A program made the position numbers and the translations under genes. Shown piece after piece: positions 22,271 through 35,607 of a stretch of 64,000 nucleotides of DNA (position 1 is the stretch's first letter; each line of letters begins with the position of its first letter). Origin of the DNA: Hofstenia miamia (taxonomy: Eukaryota; Xenacoelomorpha; Acoela; Hofsteniidae); contig CABFPE010000132.1 in assembly GCA_900660155.1 (NCBI GenBank), forward strand, positions 754,465-818,464. The letters are read 5' to 3'. Below the pieces are notes generated by a model. It was given only the letters and a program-made list of their open reading frames with translations. It did no database searches and was not told the DNA's origin.

Positions 22271-25096
22271 CCAGAAAATATATCAAATCCGAATTTTCAC
22301 TTCTCAGCAGAACCACTCAGGAGGAATCCTGCTTAGAATAAACGCCAAATTGTTTACCGAGCTGAATCGTAACTTCTGTAGGCCTACTTGATTAACAATT
22401 TAATTTAACGTTTGAAAATATACAATAAAAAGGTATTTTTATCTTGAATAACGTTTAAATACAACTAGTAGTTAGCTAAGAAACCGAAATCGAAACCACG
22501 TTTTTGAGGTATAAAAAACCAAAATTTAAACCAAACTCATTTTTGGCAGCACCAAGTATTGCGCACAAGTGTTTGCGCTATTATCAAGTATCCTTTTTGG
22601 ACCAATTTCACAGGCAATGTCTTAGGGCTCGCCCAAATGATGCAACCTTTGTTGATGAACCAATTATAGGGAGCATTAAACGTGCGCAAGTTTATTTGCA
22701 CCCATTTTTATTCACCTAACTCCTTTATATTGATTTTTGAAAGCAGATTTTTCAAAGATGCTTCATTCGATAAATAAATGGTGCCATTATAGATTTTACT
22801 CAAATCTAAAAAGGAATTCACAAAATTGAATCAATTTCTCATATCTGTTATCATAACGTATGCAGGCTTGTAAAAATTATATAGTTAAATAAATATTTTA
22901 GGAAAAATATGGAATTGCTATCTTGAGATTCTCAAAATATATAATTTCGAGTATTAAAAAATACGTTTACTAAGTGTTTATTTCCTTCAAAAATAGTGTC
23001 AACAAGCGCAATGCTACTATATCTGCGATTTACAAACAGGTAAAACGGTTTTCAAAAAGTAAATTTCACTTCATATTATCATTATTAATCCACAATGTGG
23101 TCGCTTCGACGCGAGGTTTTCATTTTCATGTTTTATACTGAACATTTATATCCACTGAAAATATTACTCACATTTAAACTATTTCAAGGAAAGAATAAAT
23201 AAAATAATTATATTTTAAATATTTAAATAATATTAATTTAAATAGATATTTTTATAAGCGCAGAGGCATAAGGTACATGGCCTATCAATCATGCTCTCAC
23301 AGAGAGGCGAAATATTCAGGGGTGCAACTAACTTCAAATTTTAAATTGGCAAATTAAAGCGATGCTATACTGGCATTTGAAATTGAGTATAATACCACTT
23401 TTTCTGTGAGTTCTTTCTCGGAGGAATTTCACAAATTCTGGAGAGAAATTGATTTAGATATGTGTGCTTTTGAAAAAAATTGAAATTGACAATATTATTA
23501 AAAAATACCTGCCTTTATTCTTGGTGCCTTACCGTCACTGACAATGGCTAACAATGTTTTTAAAGGCTTGTGATGCATTTTGTCATTTAGAAGAAACAGA
23601 ATTGTGACAGAAATTTTGAAAACCAAACATATTGCATCATGTGCAAAAACTAATTTTTTCGTTTTATTTTTTTAAAGAATATTTTGTATTATAATAGAAT
23701 ACTATAATTATGTTGATAAATAGTGAAATCTATAATCAATGCTATAATCAAAGATCATAAGGGCAACTCTGACAATCCCAGTATATACAGTATATATTTT
23801 AAATGAAGCACCAAATAACTTGACATTGTGGGGAAATAATATAAGCGAGATTCGAAAAGACTCTGTCAACATCGGTACTTATAATAGGATAAAATTTGGC
23901 TTCCAACAATCTCTCTGGAATTGCCACTAGGTGATGATTTCAAGTAAATTTTAAATATGTGAGACTTTTCCTCTTTAAAAGGCATCTCAGATAATTGTAT
24001 TTCAGCCACATTTATTCAAATCTGTAATCACTATGATCCTTAAATTCCATGCGTAATGCAATAAATGATAAATATATGTTAAGTTTTTTAAAAGTGATTA
24101 TAAATAGGTGCATTTCTATATACTAATTTTGTCAAGTCTCTTAACACTATTTTCTTACTGTTGCAAATATTATCTAGTATCACCTCTATGAAGTGCAGAA
24201 TTGTCAATATGTACAAGCATAATGAACACGTTTTTTTCAAAAAACCGGGACCATTTTAAAAAATTACACTAAATAAAAAACGTCTTTGGAAACAAATATA
24301 TAAACGTGTAACCAACAAATGTAAAATAAGGATCATGCGTCACTGGAAATATGTATAAATGTTCCCCGCAATAGGATTTGTGATAAGAATATATTCAGAC
24401 TGACCGTTGGGATGGGGATGAAAAAAATATTGTTATTGCCCACGCGCAGTTGCAATATGAAAAATACAATATATACAAAGTAACAATGATTTTTTAAATC
24501 CAAATCTCATTAATGATACTCTCAGCTACATATAACAAGATACTTAAATACTAAAACAAAATAATCATTAAGAAATGTATAATTTCCCACATTCGTAGCC
24601 CTTAATTTTGTGGGCGGATTAACCATCTTTGATAAATAAAAATTATGTTGTTTAATAAAATGACAATTCACGTTTTCAATTTGAAGTTGCATATTCACTT
24701 AGTCAATATCAATATACATTGTCATTCAGACACGTTAATTCTATTTTTATTTATATTTAGCAATAAAGGAAAGTCTCTAGACGAATGGAATTTAGCTTTA
24801 CGTATTCCATGAAACAATTGCGTTGATTTTTTGCCTCATCTATGTTTAATCAAAAGGTTCTATAACAATTTTATGTAATGCTGCCTTTCGAAAGTGTTAT
24901 GACATTTGTTAGGGCTATGAAACTGATCTTAAGTTGGTCTTGGTATCACACATTATTGTAAAAAGGTATTTTTTGAAATGTTCTTTAAAATATTAAATGT
25001 ATGATTGTGAGTTCAAGTTTAAGAAATATAAGTCATATTTTAATCAAAAAATCTCAATGAGATAATTTTGTTGTACGAGATATTTCTTTTAACCTG
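22271..25096. other. Intronic AT-rich sequence, no feature supported
   Basis: Intron of gene A. On the minus strand near 23530-23610 a short open stretch (NDKMHHKPLKTLLAIVSDG) precedes a GTAAGG donor-like site, but there is no partner exon, so it is not called. Confidence 0.3.
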
Positions 25097-25100
25097 TTAA

Positions 25101-25983
25101 GGTGGAACTCTGTTCCGAAAATAATCACCGCATGACGAAAATCCCCAAAACCATCGAATTTCGGATCATGGTTTTTTTTCACTCCAGAAGACTCCCTGTA
25201 TCCTATTCCAGCGCAGAAAGCTATGAACCGCCATTTCGGTGTTAAGATGGATTTAGTCCCCTAATGTTAGTGAAAATATCCAAGTTTACGGTTCATATTT
25301 AATGAAAAATACGATTGCTTCTATGGTCTAATTTCTGAAAAAGGATGGCATCTTTTTAGAAGTGGTCTGCGGGTTATTGTGTTTGTGTGTAGATTCACTG
25401 TAAATTTCATTTTGTAGGTAAAAATAGTGATTTGTGTAAAGAAAATCAAGTTGTATCATATAGGATTCTTTTTTTGCTTATTTCTCAAATTCACATTTTG
25501 ACCGTGTTGGTCCTACCAAGAAAAGTTCAGAAGAAATACCGTTCAAGATATTGAGCTGATATTTGGAATGAATATGTCTAGTTTACCATGTAATGTACTA
25601 ACAGAAGATGGGACGTAGAGCCCTTAAACAGTTCAGAAGAGGAAAACAGCGGAAAGTATCATTACAAGCCCCACTCACCTAACCCCCTCTGAGAAATTGG
25701 ATAAATTTCAGATTAAAAGTAATTCCAGTATCATGTTGAATTAGTACATGCCTATTGTATCTAGTGTACATTTCACCATAAAATATATCAAAAGTTGTCA
25801 GATCTAGGTGCAGGAGTTTTTGCAAGAAATGTCACTCCCAACTCCAAGATGGCCGTCATTGCCATAGCAACCTATTCTTTTTTGAAAAAGTTTGCTTCAG
25901 GGCATCAAAACCTACCTCTCTACCAACAATAGTGTGCATAGCTAAAGAAATAAAAAATTTAAAAACTCGACCAGAGTCTCACC
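25101..25983. mobile_element. 883-bp TTAA-flanked non-autonomous (piggyBac-type) element
   Basis: TTAA at 25097-25100 and 25984-25987 flank inverted ends GGTGGAACTCTG and CAGAGTCTCACC. TTAA targets are diagnostic of piggyBac-type transposition. The interior has no transposase-like ORF. It inserted in the last intron of gene A, about 860 bp before the terminal exon. Confidence 0.7.
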
Positions 25984-26556
25984 TTAAGCATCAGCAACGA
26001 CACATGTAGTTTCTAAGAAATTGATCGGAAAAATCAGCTACAACATTTTACCTTTGAGATCATTTTGAACAACTTATGTTATTCTAACTTATTCATAAGT
26101 TACACAGTGATATATTTCTTAGAAATTACGCCAGTATTAGTGTGATAGATGAACTTTTTAACGATTTCTTAGAAGTTTGTCATAAAATAGTGGAGTTACC
26201 AATCTTATAAATTTGCCAGAAATTAGTCTTTTTTGACATTTTGCACATATTCATAATATGTGTTCAAGAACAGAAAGCAGTTATCTGAGAAGAGATAAGT
26301 TTTAGAATTGGCATAATTAATATAAATTTAAAAACTTCTATTTGGTGCTTGCTATTGCAAGTTAATCATAGGGAGTTTACATTATTTAAATGCAGACTTT
26401 TCGGGCTGCTAAGTCGATGTAGTCAGGTATAAGCTTACAAGGCATATGATATTAAGGAAGAGCTTTAAAAATATGAAATTTTTTAGAAGTGTGGCAAATT
26501 GGGATAGGCGCTCTAAGAGGTAAATTATACTTAATAGTTAAGCACATAGTAGCAAT

Positions 26557-26560
<4 letters not shown>

Positions 26561-26591
<31 letters not shown>
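26561..26591. repeat. (TA)n microsatellite
   Basis: About 15 TA units, followed by GCTGCAACAG...GTTGCAACAG; the sequence after it is similar to 50040-50110 near gene B. Confidence 0.9.
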
Positions 26592-26593
<2 letters not shown>

Positions 26594-26841
26594 TGCAACA
26601 GTTAATATACTATGTTGCAACAGGATCTATCAAAATTAAGTTTTGTTAAGCTTTGATTTTGTTAAGGACTATAGATTAAATATGCATTTCTCAATTTCAG
26701 GTACAGTAGTTTTTATAAATAATAGCAAGTCATGAGCATGTATTATCGTACTCAATCATTATTTGGGAACCGAATTATTTTTCTACTGCATCTATTAGTA
26801 ATTTCTGAAAGTTTACTTTGAAATTTAACAGATCTATTTAG

Positions 26842-27724
26842 GATAAACCAAACAAATCAAAATCCCAATTCAGAAAAAGAGACGATGACATGTCGTGCAG
26901 AAGAGTGCGGCAATGGAACCAATGATACTAAAATTGATGCTAGAAGTTGTAATTCAATTGAATCCTCATCTAAGAAAGTTGTGCAAGCGTGTGGGATAAG
27001 TGATCAACTTCAAGGAGAGGAGTGCAATAATAGCAGGAATAGTAGGAGGCGGGGCAAAAATGAGTTTGAACAAGATGTGACGCTTTCAATCGGAAGAGAA
27101 CAAAACAGCAATAATGAAGGTATTCTATCGAGCAGTGAAAATCATAGGAAAATTTCAAAAGATTTTATAAAAACAGATGAAAAAATTTCTTCGAAAAAGA
27201 AGCATTTTAGACCTAGAAAGATGGTTAGAAAAATGCTTAGAAAAAGTTACAAAAAAGCTTCAATTCTCGATGTTGAAATGCGTGATGCACCCAAGAAGCT
27301 TGGGGACGAAATATGCCATATCTTGGAAGAAATTTCTGAAGAAGTCTTTGCTAATGAAACAAAAAAAGAAATCTCCAAGAAAAGTGAAAGAGTAGAAGCA
27401 TCAGTTGAGAAGAAAAATGTGTCAAACCAGTGTGAAACAACTGACAATTTAGTTTCAAAAGACTTAGAGGTTGAGAAAAAAATATCTGCAAAAAAGCTCT
27501 CAAAGGTTTCACCATCATCTCAATTCATTCCAAAAGTTCCCTTTCAAAAGCGCTATTACTATAGGCTCCGAGGGAAATACCATAGTTATAGAAACCCACT
27601 AGGCATTTATGGAGCTTTAGAGGCTGAAGCCGATGTTTTACGGTACATTCGTCGAGATATAATGTTCATACTGAGAAGCCATTTCTGTGATTCTAGATTT
27701 TATCAAATAGCCTGTACGAATTAG
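26842..27724 (+). CDS. Gene A, terminal exon: lysine-rich protein with conserved C-terminal block
   Basis: The frame is open from the acceptor AG at 26840-26841 to TAG at 27722, 293 codons plus stop. The ATG at 26885 is internal: homology to gene B begins at the splice site (NQ..NQNP.SEKE). The exon encodes a low-complexity acidic/Asn/Ser stretch, one basic module (KKHFRPRKMVRKML, about 27190-27240), a Lys/Glu-rich linker and a conserved C-terminal block of about 56 residues (27536-27705) that starts VPFQKRYYY and includes LGIYGALE and LRYIRRDIMFILRSHF. The block differs from gene B at about 10 of 56 positions. No signal peptide or membrane segment is seen. Charge suggests a nuclear or nucleic-acid/cytoskeleton role, but that is inference. 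Compared with gene B, a central stretch including a second basic module is missing. Confidence 0.75.
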
Positions 27725-28384
27725 TCTTGAATTAAGTGCATCACGCTACTTGTTTATGAAAGGAACTTATATGTCATTTCTATACTTCAACTAAAATCGT
27801 GCTTGTGTAATGTAAGGTCAATCTTTTTATAAAATCTTCATATTTTGATTTGTTAATTTTAAAATTTATCAATGCAACTAGCTTAACTGTTCAGGAAGCA
27901 TTTCAAATTTGTCATTTTCTAATCAATATATTGAGTCATCTTTATTCATGAAACTACTGTGCCTCAAATCATTAAGTGACATAATATTTCGTGTTTATTA
28001 GTCTGAACCTCTCATAATTCTAAATAAGTTGGCTCTTAGAATTGATGCTCTTAAAAATGCATGCTTTCTAACTATATTTCTTGGCATATATCCGTCAAGA
28101 CATGCTTATGTTACAAAGAGAACGTATAAGAACTTTAACAAAGCTGCACGCTTTTCATTACCTTGGGAATTGTTCATAATCAATTAAATGTTCTATGATA
28201 ATTTAAATGCATTCTTTGATGTTCAATGTCTATTAAAGAATACACATTTTCATTAACCGCCTATATTACAAAATTACTTTCAGCCTTCTATAATAGCTTA
28301 AGTATCTAGGTTCAGCTGCAATATAATAGGCAGGAATTCAAAATAATCAATATAAAACCTGCGTTTTGATTATTTTCTGGACTT

Positions 28385-28575
28385 AAACCCTAAACCAAAG
28401 TCACAAATCCACGTTTCTTAAACCTATAACCTAAATTATTTTCTTTATTTTATAGACCTAAAGCTCTAAACCAAAGCCACAAATCTATGTTTTCTAAACT
28501 TAAAACCTAAATTATCATTATTTTATAGACCTATTCCCTAAACCAAAGTAACAAATTTCTTATTTTCTAAACCTA
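28385..28575. repeat. Short tandem repeat, ~72-76 bp unit, 2.5 copies
   Basis: CTAAACCAAAGTCACAAAT recurs at about 28391, 28467 and 28539, each followed by TTTCTAAACCTAAAACCTAA-like sequence and TTTATAGACCTA. Confidence 0.75.
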
Positions 28576-29559
28576 AACCTAAAAAAACTAAAGAATACCT
28601 GCATTATTTTGCTAGAAATTGGAAAATAATTTCATTATTTTTGGAATAACTACGGGGTATTTACGACGGTACCATAATTTCCGTTATTTGTAGCCGGTGA
28701 TGATGGAAGCTTCTCTTCGATTTGCAGCGAAGACCAAGAAGCATAATAGAGGAATTCATTTAAGGCCGCATGTATGAATATAATGAGTCAATGTGTGTGT
28801 CTCAAATGGTAAGAAGATTCCGTCGTTGATTTTATAAAGATTTATCATGATGTGAAAACAATTTTATGAACTATATCTAAGAGTGCGATTATGTTAGTCC
28901 CAATTTTAACAATGAATGACGCCAATTGCCATTCGAATGTGACAATCAAGTTTTTTCTTAAAGTTTACAAGTTTTTTTTGATCACCTTTGCATAGTGTTT
29001 GTATAATTCAGGTGAGATGACCCTACTGATTTAGCATTATTTATTGACGCAGAACTTGAGCTAATAAAGGTAAAAAAGGAAACACTCATCCGAAATATAC
29101 TTAGAAGTTCCCCAGAGATATTTTCGTTAGTAAAGATATAATTTCAAGTTTGTAGCAGCATTATATATCGAGTTATAGTATGTGTAGATTTATTGACAAT
29201 GTTCAGATGAAAATGCAGGCCCACAGTCAGCATAATCACCTAAGGGGGTCGATGCGAATTTGGAGGGGTTGATAGTAATTTCGACTTTCTTCATAATGTT
29301 AACTAAAATTTTACCAAGTCTGTACATCATTTTATTTTTGTTGCATCCATGGGTATAGTGATCAAGTAAGTGACCAAAGGCGGGGTGAAGGCCCGCGCAA
29401 ATTTTTTGAAAATATAGACAAAATAGACCTTAGAATTGAATTATTAGTAGCAATGTTACAACAATTGAATTAACAAATTTTATTTTTATATCTCATTTTG
29501 CTGTTAGCTTTGTTGTCTAGGAGAGGTTTCCTGACATTCCAGGAGGGTTCAACCCTCCT

Positions 29560-29817
29560 TTCATTATTTGACTGTCGGTGCATTGCGGTGGTTATATTTT
29601 CGGGAGCATCAGCTTTTAGTATGTTATCAAACAATGTAGTTTGAATTTTCATTTGTAGCCTATTTGTTTATGTTTCATTTTGTTATTAGTTTATATTTGA
29701 CCATAGGTATACCAAAAATATTGTTATACTGAATTTATATGTTTTCCCAATAGTGCTGCAGGGGCCAAAAAAGGTAATGTAGAATTGCAATATCACATAG
29801 AAATATTGCAGTGTTTT
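29560..29817. repeat. Dispersed repeat, inverted copy at 41077-41337
   Basis: From TTCATTATTTGACTG through the GGGAGCATCAGC and GTGCTGCAGGGGCC region to ATATTGCAGTG, matched in reverse orientation on the other side of gene B exon j. High similarity suggests a recently active interspersed family. GC-rich sequence follows the left copy at 29820-29920. Confidence 0.75.
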
Positions 29818-30599
29818 GCGACTTTGACCGCGGCTGAATTTGGTCCCGACAAGCTGCAAACCGCAGCTAACTTTCGACTACAGCCTGAACCCATTCGGGC
29901 CGACCACGCCTTAAATTTTCAATTCTTGATTTTAGAAGACGTAAGCTTAACTTTTGCATTCACTTGCAAACCGAATTAAACACGGTTTTACAGCGAATAA
30001 TGAGGTTTATTCAAGGGCATTCAAAGCCTTCAATATTTGCAACTACGGATATAAACATCAAGCCTACAAATAAAAATCTGCGGGCGGCAGCGACCAGCCA
30101 ACAAACTCCAGCAGCAAAACACTAATAAATATATCAAGGATTCATCAATTAATTTCCCTTTTTCATAAGCCCGGAAATGATTGATGTTTCATTCCCCCTT
30201 ACATTATATGGTCTTTGCCTTCACAAAAAGCAAGTGTTAATTAATTTGGAAAATTGAGATAAAGTTATCAATATATGCTAATTAACTTAACAAAATTAAA
30301 TAAAAAAGTTTATGCAACAGTATCTTAGGTGTGAGCAATAACAATATCAATATAGTTCGCTGTTTGATACCATCGTCAAGCAATCTGCCCCTATATATGT
30401 TACAAAACTAAATATAATTTTTATATTTTACAAAGTCAATGAGAATATTGGCATGGTTTCAAATATGTTGCGCTCCACAAAACATTTTAATAAAAATAGT
30501 TGAAAGTGACAATAATACAAAATACAAGTTTAATAGTTGGAATGCCTTCTGCGCCGGGATTTGGGGTAAATGACAAAACACTGGATTTCATGGCGACAA

Positions 30600-30790
30600 T
30601 GTCAGTAAAAAATGTGTATTTCTTAGAAAAACATTTGAATTTAGGATCGCCAAAAATTTTTCCTGTATATGTCATGTTAAGTGTTAAGTAGAAAACATAT
30701 ATTACTAAAATAAACATTTAAGTTTAGGATCGCCCTAAAGTTGATTTTGTATATATCTTAGTAAGTGTTAAGTAGAAAACATATATTGTT
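30600..30790. repeat. Two units of the 84-bp GTGTTAAGTAGAAAACATAT satellite
   Basis: GTGTTAAGTAGAAAACATAT at 30681 and 30765, 84 bp apart, with TTTAGGATCGCC between. It belongs to the same family as the large array at 46140-47000. The leading sequence (ATGCCTTCTGCGCCGG.../GGTAAATGACA) is shared as well. Confidence 0.8.
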
Positions 30791-30999
30791 TATATTTTTT
30801 TCAAAAATGCCATAGTGACACGAATATAAATTCAAGCCTTTCAGCATGATCATTTAGATCATTAAGGTATTAGTGTCTGACTGATGTGCATTGATTTCCA
30901 TGAAGTTTAAAATAAAGAAATGTATTTCTCAGGAATTTGTTCCAAACAACTTCATAATAGAATAGCGAGACGTTTCTTAATACATCCTACTGGGTGATT

Positions 31000-31760
31000 T
31001 TAAACAATGCTAACGCCCACTCTGATCATTTTGATAATTTTTATTCTTCTAAAAACATTGTAGAATCTCGTGTTTTCTCCCATACGTCGAATCATAGAAG
31101 ATCATTGTAGGGAGTAGCAATAGCTTTGGGTCCATGGCTTGGTGTTAAGCCTATGCGAATTTCCTCAAGAGTACTGTTGTCCCAATTTAAACAAGTTACT
31201 TGATAGTTGAAGTCTGGATCATGTCCCAGAAAGCAGAAGAAACATGTTTGTCACAACAAATTGTTTCCCCATAGTACATTTAACATCAACCTTGCAATTC
31301 CTTCCATGCTTTTCAAGTGTGTCCAATTGTGCAAAGTAAAGCTTTTAATAAAGAATAGTTTCATTAGAGTGATGGTGCTATTGTTGGAGTTATATTTGAA
31401 AACACTTTCTTTAACAGTTACTTCAGGAGGGTGTTCCAACTTGGCAATCTTTTCCTCTTCCAAAATATTCCAATTAATTAATCAAACTTCATTTCAATGC
31501 TTACCTCATCTAACTGCTGTAGTACTTCTAGAGGCAGGGTAGATAGCAGTCCTTTTTCTGTGATAAATTATTCAGGAGTTCTCAACTGCTGCTCAATAAT
31601 CACAATTAGGAAGTATCTTGCTATGGACTGTTGATTGTTAAAGACTCCCAACTTGTAGTACTTCTATGTCTTAGTATGACATAGTTTTCCATTGTATATT
31701 GCAGTAACCTTCTTCATTTTCCCTTAATATTAAGCAGAAGGTGCATGTGATATAAATTTT
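31000..31760 (-). other. Possible decayed coding sequence, unassigned
   Basis: Minus-strand fragments with protein-like texture in shifting frames: EKGLLSTLPLEVLQQLDE followed by a GTAAGC donor-like site (about 31510-31560), KIAKLEHPPEVTVKESVF (31400-31450) and DPDFNYQVTCLNWDN, then PSHGPKAIA (31120-31215). The leucine-rich start is faintly F-box-like. It could be a pseudogene or a minus-strand gene with unseen exons. I do not recognise it. Confidence 0.25.
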
Positions 31761-33069
31761 CCTCAGTTTTCAAGTGACTTCTATCTTCTCCATTATGTTC
31801 CTTTTGTTTTCGCCTTTTTTTCTTCATTATATGCTGGTCCCTAGTTATTGATGTACTATGGGAATGTGATGATTATGAAATTAAAGAACCGGGTTATGTG
31901 TATTATAGTTGTCTGAAATGCTTTTCTTCTAGAGATGCAGAGACAGGTTACAGAACCACTGTTCTTCATACGAAAGCATTATAGGAAATGTTCACTAGCA
32001 CTAAAAGTATTAGAGCAAAACAAATTATGTTCTTAGCATTGAAATTTGTTTTCTAAAAATAAATTACACACACATAATTTATCACGCATGTAAAAATTGG
32101 ATTTGCAATAATAAACATTCAAGATATTAATGATTAATTTTTCGAAACAGAGAAACTTCAACAAAATATAAACTATGAACATATGCTGAATAATATTTTT
32201 TAACAAAAAGTTGAATTATTTATTCAAAAAAATTATTAGATGATAAAAAAGATTAAACAATTTGAATTGAGTCTGAAGATTAGGTGAGATTTGTAATAGA
32301 TATTTAAATTGTCTACACAAATTGCTAGGTATTTTCACAAAACATCTTTTGCAATGAAAATGGATTAACTTTTGAAAATCCTTTAGAATGATTCGAGATT
32401 CTAATTACCATTTGGATTATAAGTTGATTCTACAAATTTTTACACGTTAAATATTCTCCAACATGTGCTTGCTTTAACAAAATCTCACTAAGTAGGAAAA
32501 ACTGAAAGCTGCCTTGATCCAAACTATGAATACATACATCTCTACCAGAAATGAGTGTATTTGTCATTTAAACATTTAGCTAGACATGAATATAACAAGG
32601 GAGACTATAACAGATTCGAATACCTTTGTAATCAACGCTGTGTGAAACGCCATCTACTGAATTTTAAAATTCTGCACGAATCAAATACAAAACATAGACT
32701 ACAAAACAACGTTACGTTAATGCTAAAGCGTTGCAAGTATTATGTTACACGCATTTCTCTCACAAATCATGGCTTATTTGTGTTGCAGTCCAGATAGGGT
32801 TTCCTCAGGTTAGTATTCCAAATATTTAGAATTTTGCTTTACAGTCAACTTCTTCTATCAATTTGCATAAGTCAACATCTATAATTAAATAATGTTTTCA
32901 CAAAAATGGACATGAGCCAGGCTTCGCGTGTCTTGAGTTATTTGCAAAAATGGTCATGAATTTAGAAAATAATTTTCTATTACACAAGGAGCTCTGAATA
33001 ACAGAAGGTGACACCCAAATATTTTAGCAAAAATGTCTAGGTGGGAAATATTTTTATTAACTCACACGC

Positions 33070-33235
33070 CAGTGGCGTACTCAGGGGGGACATGGGGGAA
33101 TATCCGCCCCGTCAGGTTTCAAAATTTAATTTTGACTGGATAAATCAAAAAATTTTTCGTTAAAAATTGAAAAATTTAAAATCTAGGATCGTGAAATGCA
33201 TTTTTTAGGGTCAGAAAATCCTGCGTACGCACCTG
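33070..33235. mobile_element. 166-bp hAT-type MITE with 8-bp target duplication
   Basis: Starts CAGTGGCGTACTCAGG and ends CCTGCGTACGCACCTG, inverted. Flanks TCACACGC (33062-33069) and ACACACGC (33236-33243) match at 7 of 8 bases, the hAT target length. No coding capacity. Confidence 0.8.
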
Positions 33236-34065
33236 ACACACGCGTGAATTAATAGATTGCTTTACAACATTGTGGATTAAATTTGTTTAACACGTGCTGT
33301 GTATCTGAATGCAAATGTAGTTATTATAAGTATAATATAAGTTTTATTGACTTGCAACAGATACTTGTGAAAAAACAGATGGCGGGATGCAATTCCTCGT
33401 TTTGTCTTCCTACCCCGAACATTCGAAAGTTTGCAAGTGCCACCGGTTTCTACTAATGAAAGCTAAAATTAAAATAAATGTGTTCGAATCGTGGAGATAC
33501 GCATACATTTTGTAGCATTATCCCACTTCATGTCTTAAGCAACAAAAAATTTCACCTTATGTTATTGGCTATGCAGTCAATAAGCATCTGAAAAATAAAA
33601 CCAAAACAATAATCAGCTTTACGATCAAATGTATATAACGGTGGCCCAACTCATGCTGAAGTTAGTTTCCGTGCTTAATACAACTGGAGAACTTATCCAT
33701 GAGCAATGTCTGAATAGAATTTCTATTTTGCAAATATTGTTGGCTCTGTTAGAAAGCTCGCATGTTAACAAGCAGTTCTCTAATCCATTGGATTGAACAA
33801 AACTGTGGTTCTTATTGCTTTGTCAGCCAAATCGTGAAGCGTTCCTAGTTTTTTGCGTATCTGAATTACAGTAATATATGGCTGATATTTAGAACATATA
33901 TTCAGCCAAAATATCTTTATGATGCTGTATCATTAAAAAGTCGTGCTCTATGAAAAGTGTATTTTTGTAAAAAATATATTTATTCATAACAAAGATTTTA
34001 AGCACAAACGCTTAAAAATGAATGCTCTTCCCCCGATTAACCCTCATTAGCCATACAAGCAGTGG

Positions 34066-34090
34066 CGTCAAACCCCTTTTTTATGTGAGA
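34066..34090 (+). repeat. hAT-like terminus (CAGTGGCGTC)
   Basis: CAGTGGCGTCAAACCCC resembles the end of the MITE at 33070, but no partner end was found. A fragment at most. Confidence 0.3.
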
Positions 34091-35359
34091 ACATGTAAAG
34101 TATTAAGTATCATTGACCTGGAACAGCTTCGGAATTTCATTAAATGTTTTATGATTTCTTGAAAAAAATATTTAAGAGCTCATAGTTCACACCGTAGAAT
34201 AAAGAGTGTCCAGGCTCTTAGTTACGCTTTAAACCACAATCTTTGAATGAAGGCTTCAACCCTGGTAAGCATATGTGGTGATCTAAGATACGCATTTATG
34301 GAGTAATAATTTATAATGCACGTATGCTATTCAAAGACTCTATAAATGTTGAAGTATTGTGTTCAGTTCCTCTATTATATTTATTAAAAACGGATGAAAT
34401 AATCAGTATTAGCGGCCATTACAATCCGGGTGCATTGAATACTAGGAGGGGAAAAATACTGGTATTCAGAGTCACCTGAAACAACACTGCTTTCTTGACA
34501 CAACTCCCTTTAAAATTTTTGCAAGATATCCTTCTAAATAGTATTCCCTTCAGCCTTGAAAATTGCATTCATGTATACCTAATTAACGCCATCCATTTAA
34601 ATTTCTTTTTTTCAAAACATGTTGGTATACTAGTAATGATGTATGTAAAATTTTTGGCTCCAAAATCTCTAGCCCATCTTGGCCCATGATATTTCGGCAC
34701 AAACCCATCCCATACAGAGCCCAGCTCATTTCTGCTGTACAGTGTACTGTACTTTGGTCGAAATATATTACCAAAATTACAGCTAAAATTTCTTCATTTA
34801 TCCCTGGGGCTATTCTAGGTCAATTTATTTGTAGAAAATTATTACAATACGCATTTTCAAAATTCTGCGCCTATAAATAAAATTGTTGGGCCATAAATGT
34901 AAAAACGAAAGAAAGGTGTCCACATTTACAATGGGTACTCAAACCAATAGTTTTTTTTATTATGCTAGGGTCTTGCAGTGCTTTGGCGGATTTTGAGGGT
35001 TAGATTTCTATTGCATCGAATGATGAAAAATTTGACCTTGTTTTCTTTTATAACTATGCAAAGGCAAGTGTATATTACAATACTAAATTCTAGAATTAGC
35101 AGAAAATTGTTCAAATGATATTAAATAATTGATTGTTATCTTGTTGCTGGGTGTTAGATGAAAAAATTCATCCATTGCTCAATTAAGCACAGTGTTACTT
35201 TTTATGTACAAATTTGTACACACTATTCTGTAAGTACTTACAAGGTTTAGTGGATATGAAGCTTCCTTTGGCATGGTCAACCTTTTGCTTCATTTAGCTA
35301 CTTACGTTAATCTCCCTTTTCTCATTTATTATTGATTTGAACTTGTTGACATTTTTTAG

Positions 35360-35551
35360 AATCCTCCGACTTACTCAAAGTGAGCCGTGGACATGTATTC
35401 GTAGATCATATACCGCTGTGCTTTATGAGTGAAATTTTGAATCCGATCGACAACATTAAGGAAGAAATATCTAAAGATTCCGCTAGTTTTTGCAAGAAAA
35501 TAGTACAGGAAATCAATCAAGATATTCTTCAGAATAAATATCACTTTATTG
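35360..35551 (+). CDS. Gene B, internal exon (exon i), paralogue of 813-1004
   Basis: A 192-bp exon after AG at 35358-35359, opening with AA in phase 1 and reading SSDLLKVSRGHVFVDHIPLC and onward to FIG before GT at 35552. It is collinear with the gene A exon without indels, with about a dozen amino-acid changes. Similarity stops shortly after the proposed donor, and the open frame beyond (to about 35607) has no counterpart in A. Upstream intron sequence (TTGTTGACA then a T-run) is also shared. Earlier exons of gene B should lie between 27.8 and 35.3 kb, but I could not find them. Confidence 0.62.
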
Positions 35552-35607
35552 GTTCACTTTGCTTTTTTTCTGAAGTATATATTCGAGATTTTACGTCTAG
35601 GTTTTGA

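Larger units (their letters stand above)
27725..30480. other. 3' flank of gene A and intergenic repeats
   Basis: The first few hundred bases resemble the gene B 3' flank. The rest contains a short tandem repeat (28391-28570) and dispersed repeats. No further gene was recognised. Confidence 0.4.

Noticed and set aside
22116-22719. ORFs at 22116-22391 and 22504-22719 as host genes
   Set aside because: They lie in or beside GC-patchy MITE-like repeats, with no conserved motifs or splice context.
23530-23620. Minus-strand exon reading NDKMHHKPLKTLLAIVSDG with a GTAAGG donor
   Set aside because: No acceptor or partner exon and no paralogous copy; a single donor-like site is not enough.
30487-30717. 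76-codon minus-strand ORF as a membrane peptide
   Set aside because: Overlaps the satellite-related sequence shared with 46 kb; hydrophobicity comes from AT-rich composition.
31207-31542. 111-codon plus-strand ORF
   Set aside because: No recognisable features; the minus strand here looks more protein-like, so this is probably antisense.
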